Positions 36,269 through 44,096 of a stretch of DNA of 64,000 bases are shown here, piece after piece. This DNA is from VGDP01 sp040905845 (lineage in GTDB: Bacteria > Pseudomonadota > Alphaproteobacteria > SP197), in assembly GCA_040905845.1 (NCBI GenBank), contig JBBDQV010000161.1:1-64000 (forward strand), given 5' to 3'. The notes below the pieces were generated by a model. It was given only the letters and a program-made list of their open reading frames with translations, was not told the DNA's origin and made no database searches. Within the stretch, counting starts at the first letter, position 1. Every line of letters starts with the position of its first letter. The position numbers and the translations under genes were made by a program.

Positions 36269-36850
36269 ATGATCGGCCGGCTCTACGGCTGGACCATGCG
36301 CATGGCCGCGCACAGGCGCGCGCTGCCGATCCTCGCCGTGGTCTCGTTCGCCGAGAGCTCGTTCTTCCCAGTGCCGCCCGACGTCATGCTGGTGCCCATG
36401 GTGCTGGCCGATCGCGCGCGCGCCTGGCGCATCGCGCTCGTCTGCACCATAGCCTCGGTCGTCGGCGGGCTCGCCGGCTACGCCATCGGCGCGCTGCTGT
36501 TCGAGGCGCTCGGCCGGCCGATTCTCGAGCTCTACGGCGCCATGAGCCAGTTCGACGCGCTCAAGGAGCTCTACGACGAATGGGGGCTGTGGGTCATCCT
36601 GATCAAGGGCCTGACGCCGATCCCCTACAAGGTCGTCACCATCGCCTCGGGTGCGTTCGACTTCGACCTGGCGACCTTCATCGCGGCGTCGATCGCGACG
36701 CGCGGCGTTCGCTTCTTCCTGCTGACCGGGGTGCTGTGGTACTGGGGCCCGAGCGTGCGCGGGTTTCTCGATCGTTACGTCGTCCCACTCACCTGGGGGT
36801 TCCTGGCCCTCGTCATCGCGGGCTTCGTCGCGCTGCGCTGGGTGTTCTGA
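36269..36850 (+). CDS. YqaA/DedA-type membrane protein
   Basis: A 193-residue inner-membrane protein with four or five hydrophobic helices. The DedA/SNARE-associated core is recognisable: SFAESSFFPVPPDVMLVPM (about residues 27-45), GLAGYAIGALLF (about 70-81) and the amphipathic re-entrant segment LIKGLTPIPYKVVTIASGAF (about 111-130). Such proteins are linked to membrane lipid transport and proton-motive-force homeostasis. In related genomes this gene is followed by dsbB and coq7; here a leftward amidotransferase gene of 1.9 kb lies in between. Confidence 0.85.
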   Translation: MIGRLYGWTMRMAAHRRALPILAVVSFAESSFFPVPPDVMLVPMVLADRARAWRIALVCTIASVVGGLAGYAIGALLFEALGRPILELYGAMSQFDALKELYDEWGLWVILIKGLTPIPYKVVTIASGAFDFDLATFIAASIATRGVRFFLLTGVLWYWGPSVRGFLDRYVVPLTWGFLALVIAGFVALRWVF

Positions 36851-36857
36851 ACCGGCG

Positions 36858-38786
36858 TCACGCCCCGGCGGCGGCGCGGCGCCGGCCGGGCTCGACCGCG
36901 CCCGCCTCGCGCGCGAGGAACGCCTCGAACATCAGCACGTTCCACAGCACGGGGTTGTGGTCCCTGAGCCCCGACTGGTGCTCGGCCACCAGGCGCGCGA
37001 CCGTGGCGGGTTCGATCAGGTCGCTGTCGCCGAGCGGCTCGCTTCGCGCCAGGGCCCGCATGCGCCCGGCCAAGGGCCCGCGGAACCAGGCGGCCAGGGG
37101 CACGGCGAACCCCTGCTTGGGCCGGTAGAGCAGGTGCCTGGGCACATAGCGCTCGAAGGCTTTCTTGAGCAGGGCCTTCTTCTCGCCGCCACGCACCCTG
37201 AGGCCGGCCGGCAATGTCGCCGCCCATTCGACCAGCCGGTGGTCGAGGAACGGCACGCGCACCTCGAGCGAGTTGGCCATCGCGGCGCGGTCGACCTTGA
37301 CCAGCATGCGGCCCGACAGCCACGTCTTGAGGTCGGCGTACTGGGCCTGGGCCACGGGATCGTCCGAGCCCGCCTCGGCCATCAGCGGGCCGAGGATCGA
37401 GCCCGCGTGATAGCCGCCGAGCGCGCGCGCGAGGGCGGGCGTGTAAAGGGCGCGTCGCGTCGCGTCATCGACGATGTTGACGCTCTGGAAGTAGCCGGCC
37501 GCGGACGACAGCGCGAGCTCCTGGAACGTGTGCTTGAAGCGCAAGTGTCGGGGCGCCCAGTCGAGCTTGGGCCACAGCCGCCCCAGAAGGCCGAACAGCG
37601 GGGCGCGCACGAAGCCGGGCAGCAGCCCGCGCACCCGCTCCTCGCGCTGGTGCCAGAGGTAGCGCCGATAGCCCGCGAACACCTCGTCGCCGCCGTCGCC
37701 CGAAACTGCGACCTTGACGGAGGCGCGCGCGAGCTCGGCGACGCGGTAGGTCGGCAGCGCCGAGGCATCGCCGAACGGCTCGTCGTAGATCGCGGCGAGC
37801 CGATCCACCAGGCTCATGTCGTCGGGGTCGACCTCGCGGGTCACGTGGTCGGTGCGGTAGCGTTCGGCGACCTCGCGGGCGTAGGCCGACTCGTCCTCCG
37901 GCGTGCCGCGGAATCCGATCGAGAAGGTCGTCACCGGGCCGCTGGCGAGGCTGGCCATCTGGGCGACGACGCCGCTCGAATCGACGCCGCCGGACAGGAA
38001 CGCGCCGACGGGCACGTCGGCGACCATGCAGTAGCGCACGGCCTCGCCGAACCGTTCGATCAAGGCCTCGGCCGCCTCGGCCTCATCGCCGGGCCCGTCG
38101 GTCGCCATGGTCAAGCGCCAGTAGGGCTGGAGGCGCGCTCGCTCGCCCCGGCGCCAGACCAATTTGTGCGCGGCGGGCAATTTCGCCACGCCGCGATAGA
38201 TGGTGCGCGGGTCGGGGATGTAGCCGTAGGCGAAGTAGTCCTCGACCGCCAGCGCGTCGATGGCGTGCCCAAGCCCGGGGTGCTCCACGAGCGCCTTGAG
38301 CTCGGAGCCGAACACGACCTGGCCGTCGGCGAGCTCGGACCAGTAGAGCGGACGCTCGCCCAGCCGGTCGCGCGCGAGCATCAGGGTTTCCTTGGCCTCG
38401 TCCCACAAGGCGATCGCGAACATGCCGCGCAACCGGTCGAGCACCGCCTCGCCCCAAACTTGCCAGCCCTGGATGATGACCTCGGTGTCGCTCTTGGTCC
38501 TGAAGGTTCGGCCGAGCCCGCGCAGCTCCTCGGCGATCTCGCGGTAGTTGTAGATCTCGCCGTTGAACGCCACGGCGACCGTGCCATCGGGGCTGAACAT
38601 CGGCTGCTGGCCGGTCGAAAGGTCGATGATCGCGAGCCGCCGGTGGGCGAGGCCGATGCCGGGCGCGACGTGGAGCCCGCGCCCGTCCGGCCCGCGATGG
38701 GCCAGCGCGTCGCCCATGCGCGCGACCAGCGCGGCGTCCAGGGGACGCCGACCACGGCTGTCGAAGATGCCTGCGATGCCGCACAT
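36858..38786 (-). CDS. asnB: Asparagine synthetase-type amidotransferase, exosortase A system-associated
   Basis: A 642-residue class II glutamine amidotransferase. MCGIAGIFDSRGRRPLDAAL fixes ATG 38786 because Cys2 must be the N-terminal nucleophile after Met removal. The glutaminase domain continues with LAHRGPDGRG and NGEIYNYREIAEELR; the synthetase domain has GAFLSGGVDSSGVVAQM (PP-loop). DYFAYGYIPDPRTIYRG is characteristic of the amidotransferase 1 subgroup linked to exosortase A polysaccharide clusters. It would amidate a sugar or polymer component, or make asparagine. It is on the opposite strand to the other glycan genes. Confidence 0.86.
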   Translation of the reverse strand: MCGIAGIFDSRGRRPLDAALVARMGDALAHRGPDGRGLHVAPGIGLAHRRLAIIDLSTGQQPMFSPDGTVAVAFNGEIYNYREIAEELRGLGRTFRTKSDTEVIIQGWQVWGEAVLDRLRGMFAIALWDEAKETLMLARDRLGERPLYWSELADGQVVFGSELKALVEHPGLGHAIDALAVEDYFAYGYIPDPRTIYRGVAKLPAAHKLVWRRGERARLQPYWRLTMATDGPGDEAEAAEALIERFGEAVRYCMVADVPVGAFLSGGVDSSGVVAQMASLASGPVTTFSIGFRGTPEDESAYAREVAERYRTDHVTREVDPDDMSLVDRLAAIYDEPFGDASALPTYRVAELARASVKVAVSGDGGDEVFAGYRRYLWHQREERVRGLLPGFVRAPLFGLLGRLWPKLDWAPRHLRFKHTFQELALSSAAGYFQSVNIVDDATRRALYTPALARALGGYHAGSILGPLMAEAGSDDPVAQAQYADLKTWLSGRMLVKVDRAAMANSLEVRVPFLDHRLVEWAATLPAGLRVRGGEKKALLKKAFERYVPRHLLYRPKQGFAVPLAAWFRGPLAGRMRALARSEPLGDSDLIEPATVARLVAEHQSGLRDHNPVLWNVLMFEAFLAREAGAVEPGRRRAAAGA

Positions 38787-38870
38787 TGGCGCAATGATCA
38801 TGCAAGACCGATGCCCAGAGCGTAGCATCGCGGGCGTTACCTGTCCGTTCCCGAGCGGCTATAAGGGGGC

Positions 38871-39377
38871 ATGGCCATCATTGCCGACGCCAGGCTCGCG
38901 CGGCTCGGAGTCCGTTCGCTGGCGCTCGCGCTCGCAGGCGCGAGCGGCGCGCTGCTGCTTGGCGCGCTCTATTTTCAATACGTCGAAGGGCTGGCGCCGT
39001 GCCCGTTGTGCCTCTATCAACGATATGCCCACGTGACGAGCCTCGCGCTCGCGCTCGGCGCGGCCGCGGCACACCCTCGCATCGGTCGCGTCCTGCTCGG
39101 CTTGACCGGTCTCGCGTTCATTGCCGGCGCGGGCGTGGCCGGGTTCCACGCCGGCGTCGAGCAGCACTGGTGGGCCGGGCTCGAAGGCTGCACGGGCGAG
39201 GTGCCTTCGGGGCTATCGCTCGACGAGCTCAAGGCCCAGCTCCTGGAGGCTTCGCCGGCGCGCTGCGACGAGATCCCATGGTCACTTTTCGGCCTGTCCA
39301 TGGCGGCGTGGAACGGAGTTCTCTCGACCGGACTCGCCGTGGTCGCGCTGATCGGCGCGCGCCGGGCCCATGGCTGA
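38871..39377 (+). CDS. dsbB: DsbB-family disulfide bond formation protein
   Basis: A 168-residue inner-membrane quinone reductase that reoxidises DsbA. Four hydrophobic helices are evident. The first redox pair is CPLCLYQRY (about residues 44-47); the second periplasmic cysteines lie in GCTGEVPSG and ARCDEIPWSLFG (about 106 and 131). It overlaps coq7 by 8 bases, so the two are coupled. ATG 38871 is divergent from the amidotransferase gene, with 84 bases between. Confidence 0.9.
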   Translation: MAIIADARLARLGVRSLALALAGASGALLLGALYFQYVEGLAPCPLCLYQRYAHVTSLALALGAAAAHPRIGRVLLGLTGLAFIAGAGVAGFHAGVEQHWWAGLEGCTGEVPSGLSLDELKAQLLEASPARCDEIPWSLFGLSMAAWNGVLSTGLAVVALIGARRAHG

Positions 39378-39936
39378 GCGCCGGCGCCCGCGCACGCTCG
39401 CCGAGCGCCTGCCCGGCGATCCGTCGGCGGCCGACCAGGTCGCCGCCATGATCCGCGTCGATCACGCCGGGGAATACGGCGCCAAGCGCATCTACGACGG
39501 CCAGCTCGCCGTGCTCGGGCCCTCGGCCGAGACCGAGGCGATCCGGCGCATGGCCGAGCAGGAGCGCCGGCACCTGGAGACGTTCGACAAGGCCCTGGTC
39601 GAGCGCCGGGTGCGACCGACCCTCCTCGCTCCGGTCTGGCACGCGGCGGGCTTCGCGCTCGGCGCGGCGACCGCGCTTATCGGGCCCAAGGCAGCGATGG
39701 CGTGCACCGAGGCGGTCGAGAGCGTGATCGACGAGCACTACGCCCGCCAGGCCGCGCGGCTCGGTGACGAGGAGGGTGCATTGCGCGCGACAATCGAGGA
39801 ATTCCGCGCCGACGAGGTCGAGCACAAGGAAACCGCGCGCGCCCATGGCGCCGCCGACGCACCCGCCTACGAACCCCTGACCGCCGCCATCAAGGCCGGC
39901 ACCCGCCTCGCGATCTGGCTGTCGAGCAGGGTGTGA
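39370..39936 (+). CDS. coq7: Coq7-type demethoxyubiquinone hydroxylase
   Basis: A 188-residue diiron monooxygenase of ubiquinone synthesis, adding the C6 hydroxyl. The metal ligands appear as RVDHAGEYGAKRIY (Glu near 38), EQERRHLETFD (E-x2-H near 70), EAVESVIDEHY and EEFRADEVEHKETA (Glu and His, about 153). The middle hydrophobic stretch GFALGAATALIG attaches it to the membrane. Start ATG lies within the dsbB end. Together with ubiE and ubiB it shows an aerobic ubiquinone route. Confidence 0.93.
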   Translation: MAERRRPRTLAERLPGDPSAADQVAAMIRVDHAGEYGAKRIYDGQLAVLGPSAETEAIRRMAEQERRHLETFDKALVERRVRPTLLAPVWHAAGFALGAATALIGPKAAMACTEAVESVIDEHYARQAARLGDEEGALRATIEEFRADEVEHKETARAHGAADAPAYEPLTAAIKAGTRLAIWLSSRV

Positions 39937-39982
39937 GACCGCCGCGCGAAAGAAGGGACTCACGCGGTGCGCGGATGCGCTA

Positions 39983-40112
39983 CCCCTTTCCCCGACCCTC
40001 TCCCACGAAGGGGAGAAGGGGATACTCTTGTCGCGGCGAGAGCTTCCCCTCGCCCCTGTTGGGCGAGGGAGGGGCCCATCGCCTCAGGCGATGGGAGGGT
40101 GAGGGGGAACAC
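39983..40112. repeat. imperfect palindromic intergenic repeat with three hairpins
   Basis: The element has inverted ends (CCCTTTCCCCGACCCTC on the left; GAGGGTGAGGGGGAA on the right). Inside are three hairpins: TCTCCC/GGGAGA (39999-40016), CCCTCGCCC/GGGCGAGGG with a five-base loop (40047-40069) and CCCATCGCC/GGCGATGGG with a three-base loop (40075-40095). Such C-rich/G-rich palindromes are dispersed in many alphaproteobacterial genomes. It lies in the intergene after coq7 and could act as a bidirectional terminator. Confidence 0.75.
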
Positions 40113-40153
40113 AGGTGTATCAATTCCTACACTCAGCGACATGAGGTCGGACA

Positions 40154-40576
40154 ATGGAGTTCGTCGCCTATGCAATCGCCTTTCTCGCGGTAGCAATTGC
40201 GTTCGGGCAATGGTGGACCGCTCGGCAGAAGCTCGTGCTCGACCTCTTCGAAAAGCGCTTTCAGGTCTATTTGGACGTTCGGCGCATCGCAAGCGAAGCG
40301 GTGCAAATTGGCCAGCTCAGCGATAAAGGCTCGCCGAATGAGGTGCTCGCGCGAGGCCGCTTTCTCTTCGGTCATGAAGTAGTTGAAGCGCTACAAACTC
40401 TTCATAAGCTTACAATTGATCTCGAAATGAAAAATCCTACAGCCGCGATTCAAATCAACGAACAATTTAAGACTATGTTTCCTCTGTTCGAACCGTATCT
40501 TCAGATGACGCAGCGCCAGCCGGTAGCGGCCCTGATAGTATGGACAAAGAAGATGAAGACGCGGAGAAGAAGGTGA
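40154..40576 (+). CDS. Small membrane-anchored protein of unknown function
   Basis: A 140-residue protein with one N-terminal hydrophobic helix (FVAYAIAFLAVAIAFGQWW), followed by a basic, mostly helical cytoplasmic part (LVLDLFEKRFQVYLDVRRIA). Similar short proteins with the start of the type QW.TA.QKLVLDLF are widespread but unnamed in alphaproteobacteria. GC content is lower than in the flanks, and it lies between a palindromic repeat and a transposase, which suggests an accessory segment. No catalytic residues are recognised. Confidence 0.7.
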   Translation: MEFVAYAIAFLAVAIAFGQWWTARQKLVLDLFEKRFQVYLDVRRIASEAVQIGQLSDKGSPNEVLARGRFLFGHEVVEALQTLHKLTIDLEMKNPTAAIQINEQFKTMFPLFEPYLQMTQRQPVAALIVWTKKMKTRRRR

Positions 40577-40644
40577 ACCTAACCAATCGCCTCGTGATGT
40601 CTCGTTCTAGCCCCGGCGTTTGGTTCCTCGCGCGGTGCCCCGCC

Positions 40645-40713
40645 TCAATCGGGATCCAGCTCGGTGTCCCAGTAGAGGAAGTCGCGCCAGCTCTCGTGCA
40701 GGAAGTTGGGTGG
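40645..40713 (-). pseudogene. truncated 3' fragment of the HNH endonuclease gene
   Basis: The leftward frame encodes PPNFLHESWRDFLYW followed by DTELDPD and a stop, which is the C-terminus of the intact HNH protein at 41740 with one changed residue. 49 consecutive bases (40662-40710) are identical to 41757-41805. Similarity stops at the left inverted repeat of the transposase element, so this is a remnant of a second HNH copy cut off by that element. Confidence 0.85.
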
Positions 40714-40717
40714 GTAA

Positions 40718-41517
40718 ATGGTGACAGTATATATTTTCTTGTGTTAGTTTGATGCGGATCGTTCGCCACAACTCGAGGTCCGCCATGGCCCGTCTCGCGC
40801 GCGTCGTCGTTCCCGGCCTGCCCCATCTCGTCACCCAGCGCGGCAACCGGGGCGAGCCGATCTTCCTCGAGGACGGCGATCAGAAACTCTACCTCCGCCT
40901 GCTGGCCGAGCGGGCCCGGCTCGCGCGCGTCGAGGTGTGGGCTTACTGCCTGATGCCGAACCACGTTCACTTGATCGTGGTGCCGAGGACCGCCGACGGC
41001 GTCCGCGCCGCGATCGGCGAGGCGCACCGGCGCTACACCCGGTTCGTCAACCAGCGCGCTGGCCTCACCGGACATCTGTTCCAAAGCCGGTTCGCCTCGG
41101 TGGTGATGGACGAGGAGCACCTACTCATGGCGGCGCGCTACATCGCGCTCAACCCGGTTCGCGCGCGACTCGTGCGCCGGGCGCGCGACTGGCCGTGGTC
41201 GAGCGCGCGCGCCCACCTCGCCGGGCGCGACGACGCGCTGGTCACGGTCCAGCCCCTGCTCGACCGCATCCCGCGCTTCGCCGAATTGCTGGAAACTCCG
41301 GCCGACGATCCCGACTTCGACGCGCTGCGCAAGGCCGAGAAGACGGGGCGGCCGCTCGGCGCGCCAAAGTTCATCGCCCGGCTCGAGAAGCGCCTGGGCC
41401 GCGCGCTCGCCCCGCAAAGACGCGGGCGCAAGCCGGGCGGCGCCAAGGCGGCAAAGTGAGCAGCACCCGATGGCGTCGCCCCTTCGGGGCGCGGAATAAA
41501 ACATATACTGTCACCGT
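40718..41517. mobile_element. Y1-transposase element with terminal inverted repeats (RAYT type)
   Basis: A 13-base perfect inverted repeat bounds the transposase gene: GGTGACAGTATAT at 40720-40732 and its complement ATATACTGTCACC at 41503-41515; with one mismatch the match extends over 16 bases. The span is about 800 bases. The left flank is a truncated HNH gene copy and the right flank is a REP doublet. No clear target duplication is seen. The left repeat includes a TATAT run that may serve as the transposase promoter. Confidence 0.7.
40785..41459 (+). CDS. REP-associated tyrosine (Y1, HUH) transposase
   Basis: A 224-residue IS200-like/RAYT transposase. MARLARVVVPGLPHLVTQRG is the usual start; the HUH metal motif is MPNHVHLIVV (His about 60 and 62), and the catalytic Tyr is in EAHRRYTRFVNQ (about 84). 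GHLFQSRFASVVMDEEHLL and ARYIALNPVRARLV are standard. A basic tail follows. The enzyme cleaves single-stranded DNA at hairpins; REP palindromes of the expected type lie directly downstream, which supports RAYT rather than an ordinary insertion sequence. The coding frame is intact. Confidence 0.88.
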   Translation: MARLARVVVPGLPHLVTQRGNRGEPIFLEDGDQKLYLRLLAERARLARVEVWAYCLMPNHVHLIVVPRTADGVRAAIGEAHRRYTRFVNQRAGLTGHLFQSRFASVVMDEEHLLMAARYIALNPVRARLVRRARDWPWSSARAHLAGRDDALVTVQPLLDRIPRFAELLETPADDPDFDALRKAEKTGRPLGAPKFIARLEKRLGRALAPQRRGRKPGGAKAAK

Positions 41518-41538
41518 TGTCGTCCCACCGTTGTCGCC

Positions 41539-41663
41539 CGTGCTTCGAGACGCGCCCTGCGGGCGCTCCTCAGCACGAACGGGGAGAGCAATCACGCATG
41601 GAAGCCGTTCACTAGCACCGTTCGCGGTGAGGAGCGTGCCGAAGGCACGCGTCTCGAACCGCG
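41539..41663. repeat. inverted pair of REP-like palindromes next to the transposase
   Basis: Unit 1 (41539-41582) reads from CTTCGAGACGCG through a GCGCCC-TGC-GGGCGC hairpin to CTCCTCAGCACGAACGG. Unit 2 (41618-41663) is the same sequence type in the opposite direction, with a GCGTGCC-GAA-GGCACGC hairpin. The two units are separated by 35 bases. The same family recurs at 58029-58153. Confidence 0.75.
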
Positions 41664-41739
41664 TGGCGAGCGCGAACCGGACAGCCGTGCGACACGCGCG
41701 GGCATGACGGGCCGTGGAATCGATCGACTCGAGGAGACC

Positions 41740-42318
41740 CTAATCCGGATCGAGCACGGTGTCCCAGTAGAGGAAGTCGCGCCAGCTCTCGTGCAGGAAG
41801 TTGGGCGGGAATCCGCGGCCCGCCTCGCGCAGCTCGTAGGTCGTCGGCATGCGCGGCGCGTACATCGGACGGCGCCCCGTTTCGCGCGCGAGCCGGCTGC
41901 CCTTGCTCAGGTTGCAGTCGGCGCACGCGGCGACGACGTTCTCCCACGTCGTCCGCCCGCCGCGCGAGCGGGGCACCACGTGGTCGAACGTCAGGTGATG
42001 GGACGGCAGCCGGTCGCCGCAGTACTGGCAGCTGAAGCGATCGCGCAGGAAGACGTTGAAGCGCGTGAAAGCCGGACGCTTGGTCAGCGGGATGAACTGC
42101 TTGAGCGCGACGACGCTCGGCAGCCGCATCTCGGCCGAGGGCGAGCGCACGACGCGGTCGTACTCCGAGAGGATGTGCACGCGCTCGAGGAACACGGCCT
42201 TGACGGTTTCGTACCAAGGCCAGACCGACAACGGGTAGTAGCTCAACGGCCGGAAATCGGCGTTGAGCAACAAAGCTGGGCAGGCGTCGAGTGACGCGGT
42301 CATCTCCTTGCCTCGCAC
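41740..42318 (-). CDS. HNH endonuclease
   Basis: A 192-residue nuclease of the HNH family common in alphaproteobacteria. The zinc pairs are FSCQYCGDRL (about residues 95-98) and CADCNLSKGSR (about 133-136), with the catalytic HNH core LTFDHVVPRSRGG and TTWENVVAAC between them. N-terminal LLLNADFRPLSYYPLSVWPW is the conserved lead. In-frame ATGs at 42318 and 42303 are both possible; the second gives MTASLDACPALL. Its 3' end is duplicated at 40645. Its cellular role is not known; it is not accompanied by a methylase. Confidence 0.87.
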   Translation of the reverse strand: MRGKEMTASLDACPALLLNADFRPLSYYPLSVWPWYETVKAVFLERVHILSEYDRVVRSPSAEMRLPSVVALKQFIPLTKRPAFTRFNVFLRDRFSCQYCGDRLPSHHLTFDHVVPRSRGGRTTWENVVAACADCNLSKGSRLARETGRRPMYAPRMPTTYELREAGRGFPPNFLHESWRDFLYWDTVLDPD

Positions 42319-42456
42319 GCCAAGCTGGCCATGGGCCCCAATCTATAGCCGGATTGCGACATTTCCTCAACGCCGGCGCCGCTTTCGGGCCGGGAATGGG
42401 CTTCGCAAGCGCCGCCCCCTTGGCTACTGTCGCGATCCCGCCCGGAGACATCCCCC

Positions 42457-43680
42457 ATGGCCGCCCCGCTCGCCCACATTCGCGTCCTCGACCTGACCCG
42501 GATCCTCGCCGGCCCGTGGGCGACCCAGCTCCTGGCCGACCTCGGCGCCGAGGTCATCAAGGTCGAACGCCCCGGCGCCGGCGACGACACGCGCCAGTGG
42601 GGTCCGCCGTTCCTCAAGGACCGCGCCGGCAACGAGACATCCGAGGCGGCCTACTATCTGTCCACGAACCGCGGCAAGAAGTCGGTCACGATCAACGTCG
42701 CGGACCCCAAGGGCGCCGCGCTCGTGTGCGACATCGCCGTCAAATCGGACGTGCTGATCGAGAACTACAAGGTCGGCGGGCTCAAGAAGTACGGCCTCGA
42801 TTACGATTCGATGCGGACGGTCAACCCGCGGCTGGTCTACTGCTCGATCACCGGGTTCGGCCAGACCGGGCCGTACAAGGAGCGCGCCGGTTACGACTTC
42901 ATGATCCAGGGCATGGGCGGCATGATGAGCATCACGGGCGAGCGCGATGATGCGCCGGGCGGCGGGCCGCAGAAGGTCGGGGTGGCCGCCGCCGACCTGG
43001 CGACGGGGCTCTACTCGACCATCGGGATCCTCGCCGCGCTCGCCAACCGCGAGCGGACCGGCGCGGGCCAGCACGTCGACATGGCGCTGCTCGATTGCCT
43101 CGTCGCCCTGCTCGCCAACCAGAACCTCAACTACCTGACATCGGGCAAGGCGCCGGGGCGCTACGGCAACGCCCACGCCAACCTGGTGCCCTACCAGGTG
43201 TTCGAGACCGCGGACGACCCGGTCATCATCGCGGTCGGCAACGACGAGCAGTACCGCCGGCTGTGCGAACTGATGACGGCGCCCGAGCTGGCCACGGATG
43301 CGCGCTTCAACACCATGCCGGACCGCATCCGCAACCGCGATACGCTGGTGCCGCAGATCGCCGCCCGCGTGCGCACCAAACCGCGCGCGTTCTGGCTCGA
43401 AGGCCTCGAGCGGCTCGGCATCCCGTGCGGACTGATCAATCGGCTCGACCAGGTGTTCGCCGACCCCCAGGTCATCGCGCGCGGCCTCAGGATCGACCTC
43501 GAGCACCCCCTGGCCGGCACCGTACCCATGGTCCGCTGCCCGATCAGGCTGTCGGAAAGCCCCGCGGAGCATCACCGCCCGCCGCCGTTGCTCGGCCAGC
43601 ACACCGAGGAGGTCCTGACCGGCCTGCTCGGCCTCGGCGCCGACGTCGTCGCGAGCCTGCGCGCCGACGGCATCGTCTGA
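42457..43680 (+). CDS. Family III CoA-transferase (CaiB/BaiF)
   Basis: A 407-residue enzyme that moves CoA between carboxylic acids. LAHIRVLDLTRILAGPWATQ and DLGAEVIKVERPGAGDDTR (about residues 25-45) are the family's start; the catalytic Asp lies in QHVDMALLDCLVALLANQ (about 209). GYDFMIQGMGGMMSITGE and the C-terminal HTEEVLTGLLGLGADVVASL are conserved. Typical members act on formyl-, succinyl- or carnitine-CoA; the substrate is not clear here. It starts 138 bases from the divergent HNH gene and is followed by a strong hairpin. Confidence 0.9.
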   Translation: MAAPLAHIRVLDLTRILAGPWATQLLADLGAEVIKVERPGAGDDTRQWGPPFLKDRAGNETSEAAYYLSTNRGKKSVTINVADPKGAALVCDIAVKSDVLIENYKVGGLKKYGLDYDSMRTVNPRLVYCSITGFGQTGPYKERAGYDFMIQGMGGMMSITGERDDAPGGGPQKVGVAAADLATGLYSTIGILAALANRERTGAGQHVDMALLDCLVALLANQNLNYLTSGKAPGRYGNAHANLVPYQVFETADDPVIIAVGNDEQYRRLCELMTAPELATDARFNTMPDRIRNRDTLVPQIAARVRTKPRAFWLEGLERLGIPCGLINRLDQVFADPQVIARGLRIDLEHPLAGTVPMVRCPIRLSESPAEHHRPPPLLGQHTEEVLTGLLGLGADVVASLRADGIV

Positions 43681-43702
43681 TCGGGGCGCCGGAAACAGGA
43701 AA

Positions 43703-43730
43703 GGCGCATCCCGGTCGCCCGGGATGCGCC
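43703..43730. terminator. strong hairpin after the CoA transferase
   Basis: GGCGCATCCCG (43703-43713) pairs perfectly with CGGGATGCGCC (43720-43730) around a six-base loop. No T run follows, so termination efficiency is uncertain, but its place 22 bases after the stop fits a terminator. Confidence 0.5.
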
Positions 43731-43950
43731 AGTCTGCGGGGACGCAGTGGTTCTTCGACCCGCCGCGTTCGGCCTCTGTCCCATGAGGGTCCTGAGGAGG
43801 GGTTCAGAACCTGGGTCTCGAGGCACCGTCGGACGTGGCGGGGGGATGACACGCCCGACAGCCGCCAACATGGCGGGCGATCGTGGCGGGTCCATGACGC
43901 GGTGTGACGCAATTGTGGCGCGGGCATCACATTCGCGCGAGCGGATCGCC

Positions 43951-44011
43951 CAGAGCAATATCCGATCAGATTGAAACAAGGGGTTCAATCTGATCGGATG
44001 AAATTGCTCTG
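43951..44011. repeat. long palindrome A
   Basis: CAGAGCAATATCCGATCAG at the left and its complement at the right form a stem of about 24 base pairs with a three-base bulge and a loop around CAAGGGG. The arms include GATCAGATTGAA and TTCAATCTGATC. The whole is AT-richer than the genome and looks like a dispersed repeat. Confidence 0.7.
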
Positions 44012-44022
44012 GATTCAACAAA

Positions 44023-44088
44023 CTAGAGCAGCTTTATCCGGTCGGCGCATCGCCGAAGGCGATTCCACTCGACCGGATGCTGCTCTAG
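44023..44088. repeat. long palindrome B
   Basis: CTAGAGCA (44023-44030) pairs with TGCTCTAG (44081-44088), followed inward by ATCCGGTCG with CGACCGGAT and GCGCATCGCC with GGCGAT. The tip loop is GAA. It starts 11 bases after palindrome A, shares the AGAGCA end type and abuts the 3' end of the pentapeptide gene, so it may also terminate its transcript. Confidence 0.7.
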
Positions 44089-44096
44089 TCGCGCGC

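Larger units (their letters stand above)
43681..44096. other. 416-base intergenic region rich in palindromes
   Basis: This region separates the CoA transferase from the convergent pentapeptide-repeat gene. It holds a perfect hairpin right after the first gene (43703-43730), about 200 bases without recognisable features, and two long palindromes in a row (43951-44011 and 44023-44088). Short open frames are present but none has a ribosome site or recognisable product. Confidence 0.5.

Noticed and set aside
40607..40846. Leftward open frame with an HNH-like end taken as a gene
   Set aside because: The frame in question is out of phase with the true HNH C-terminus; only 40645-40713 is homologous and it has no start, so it is a remnant.
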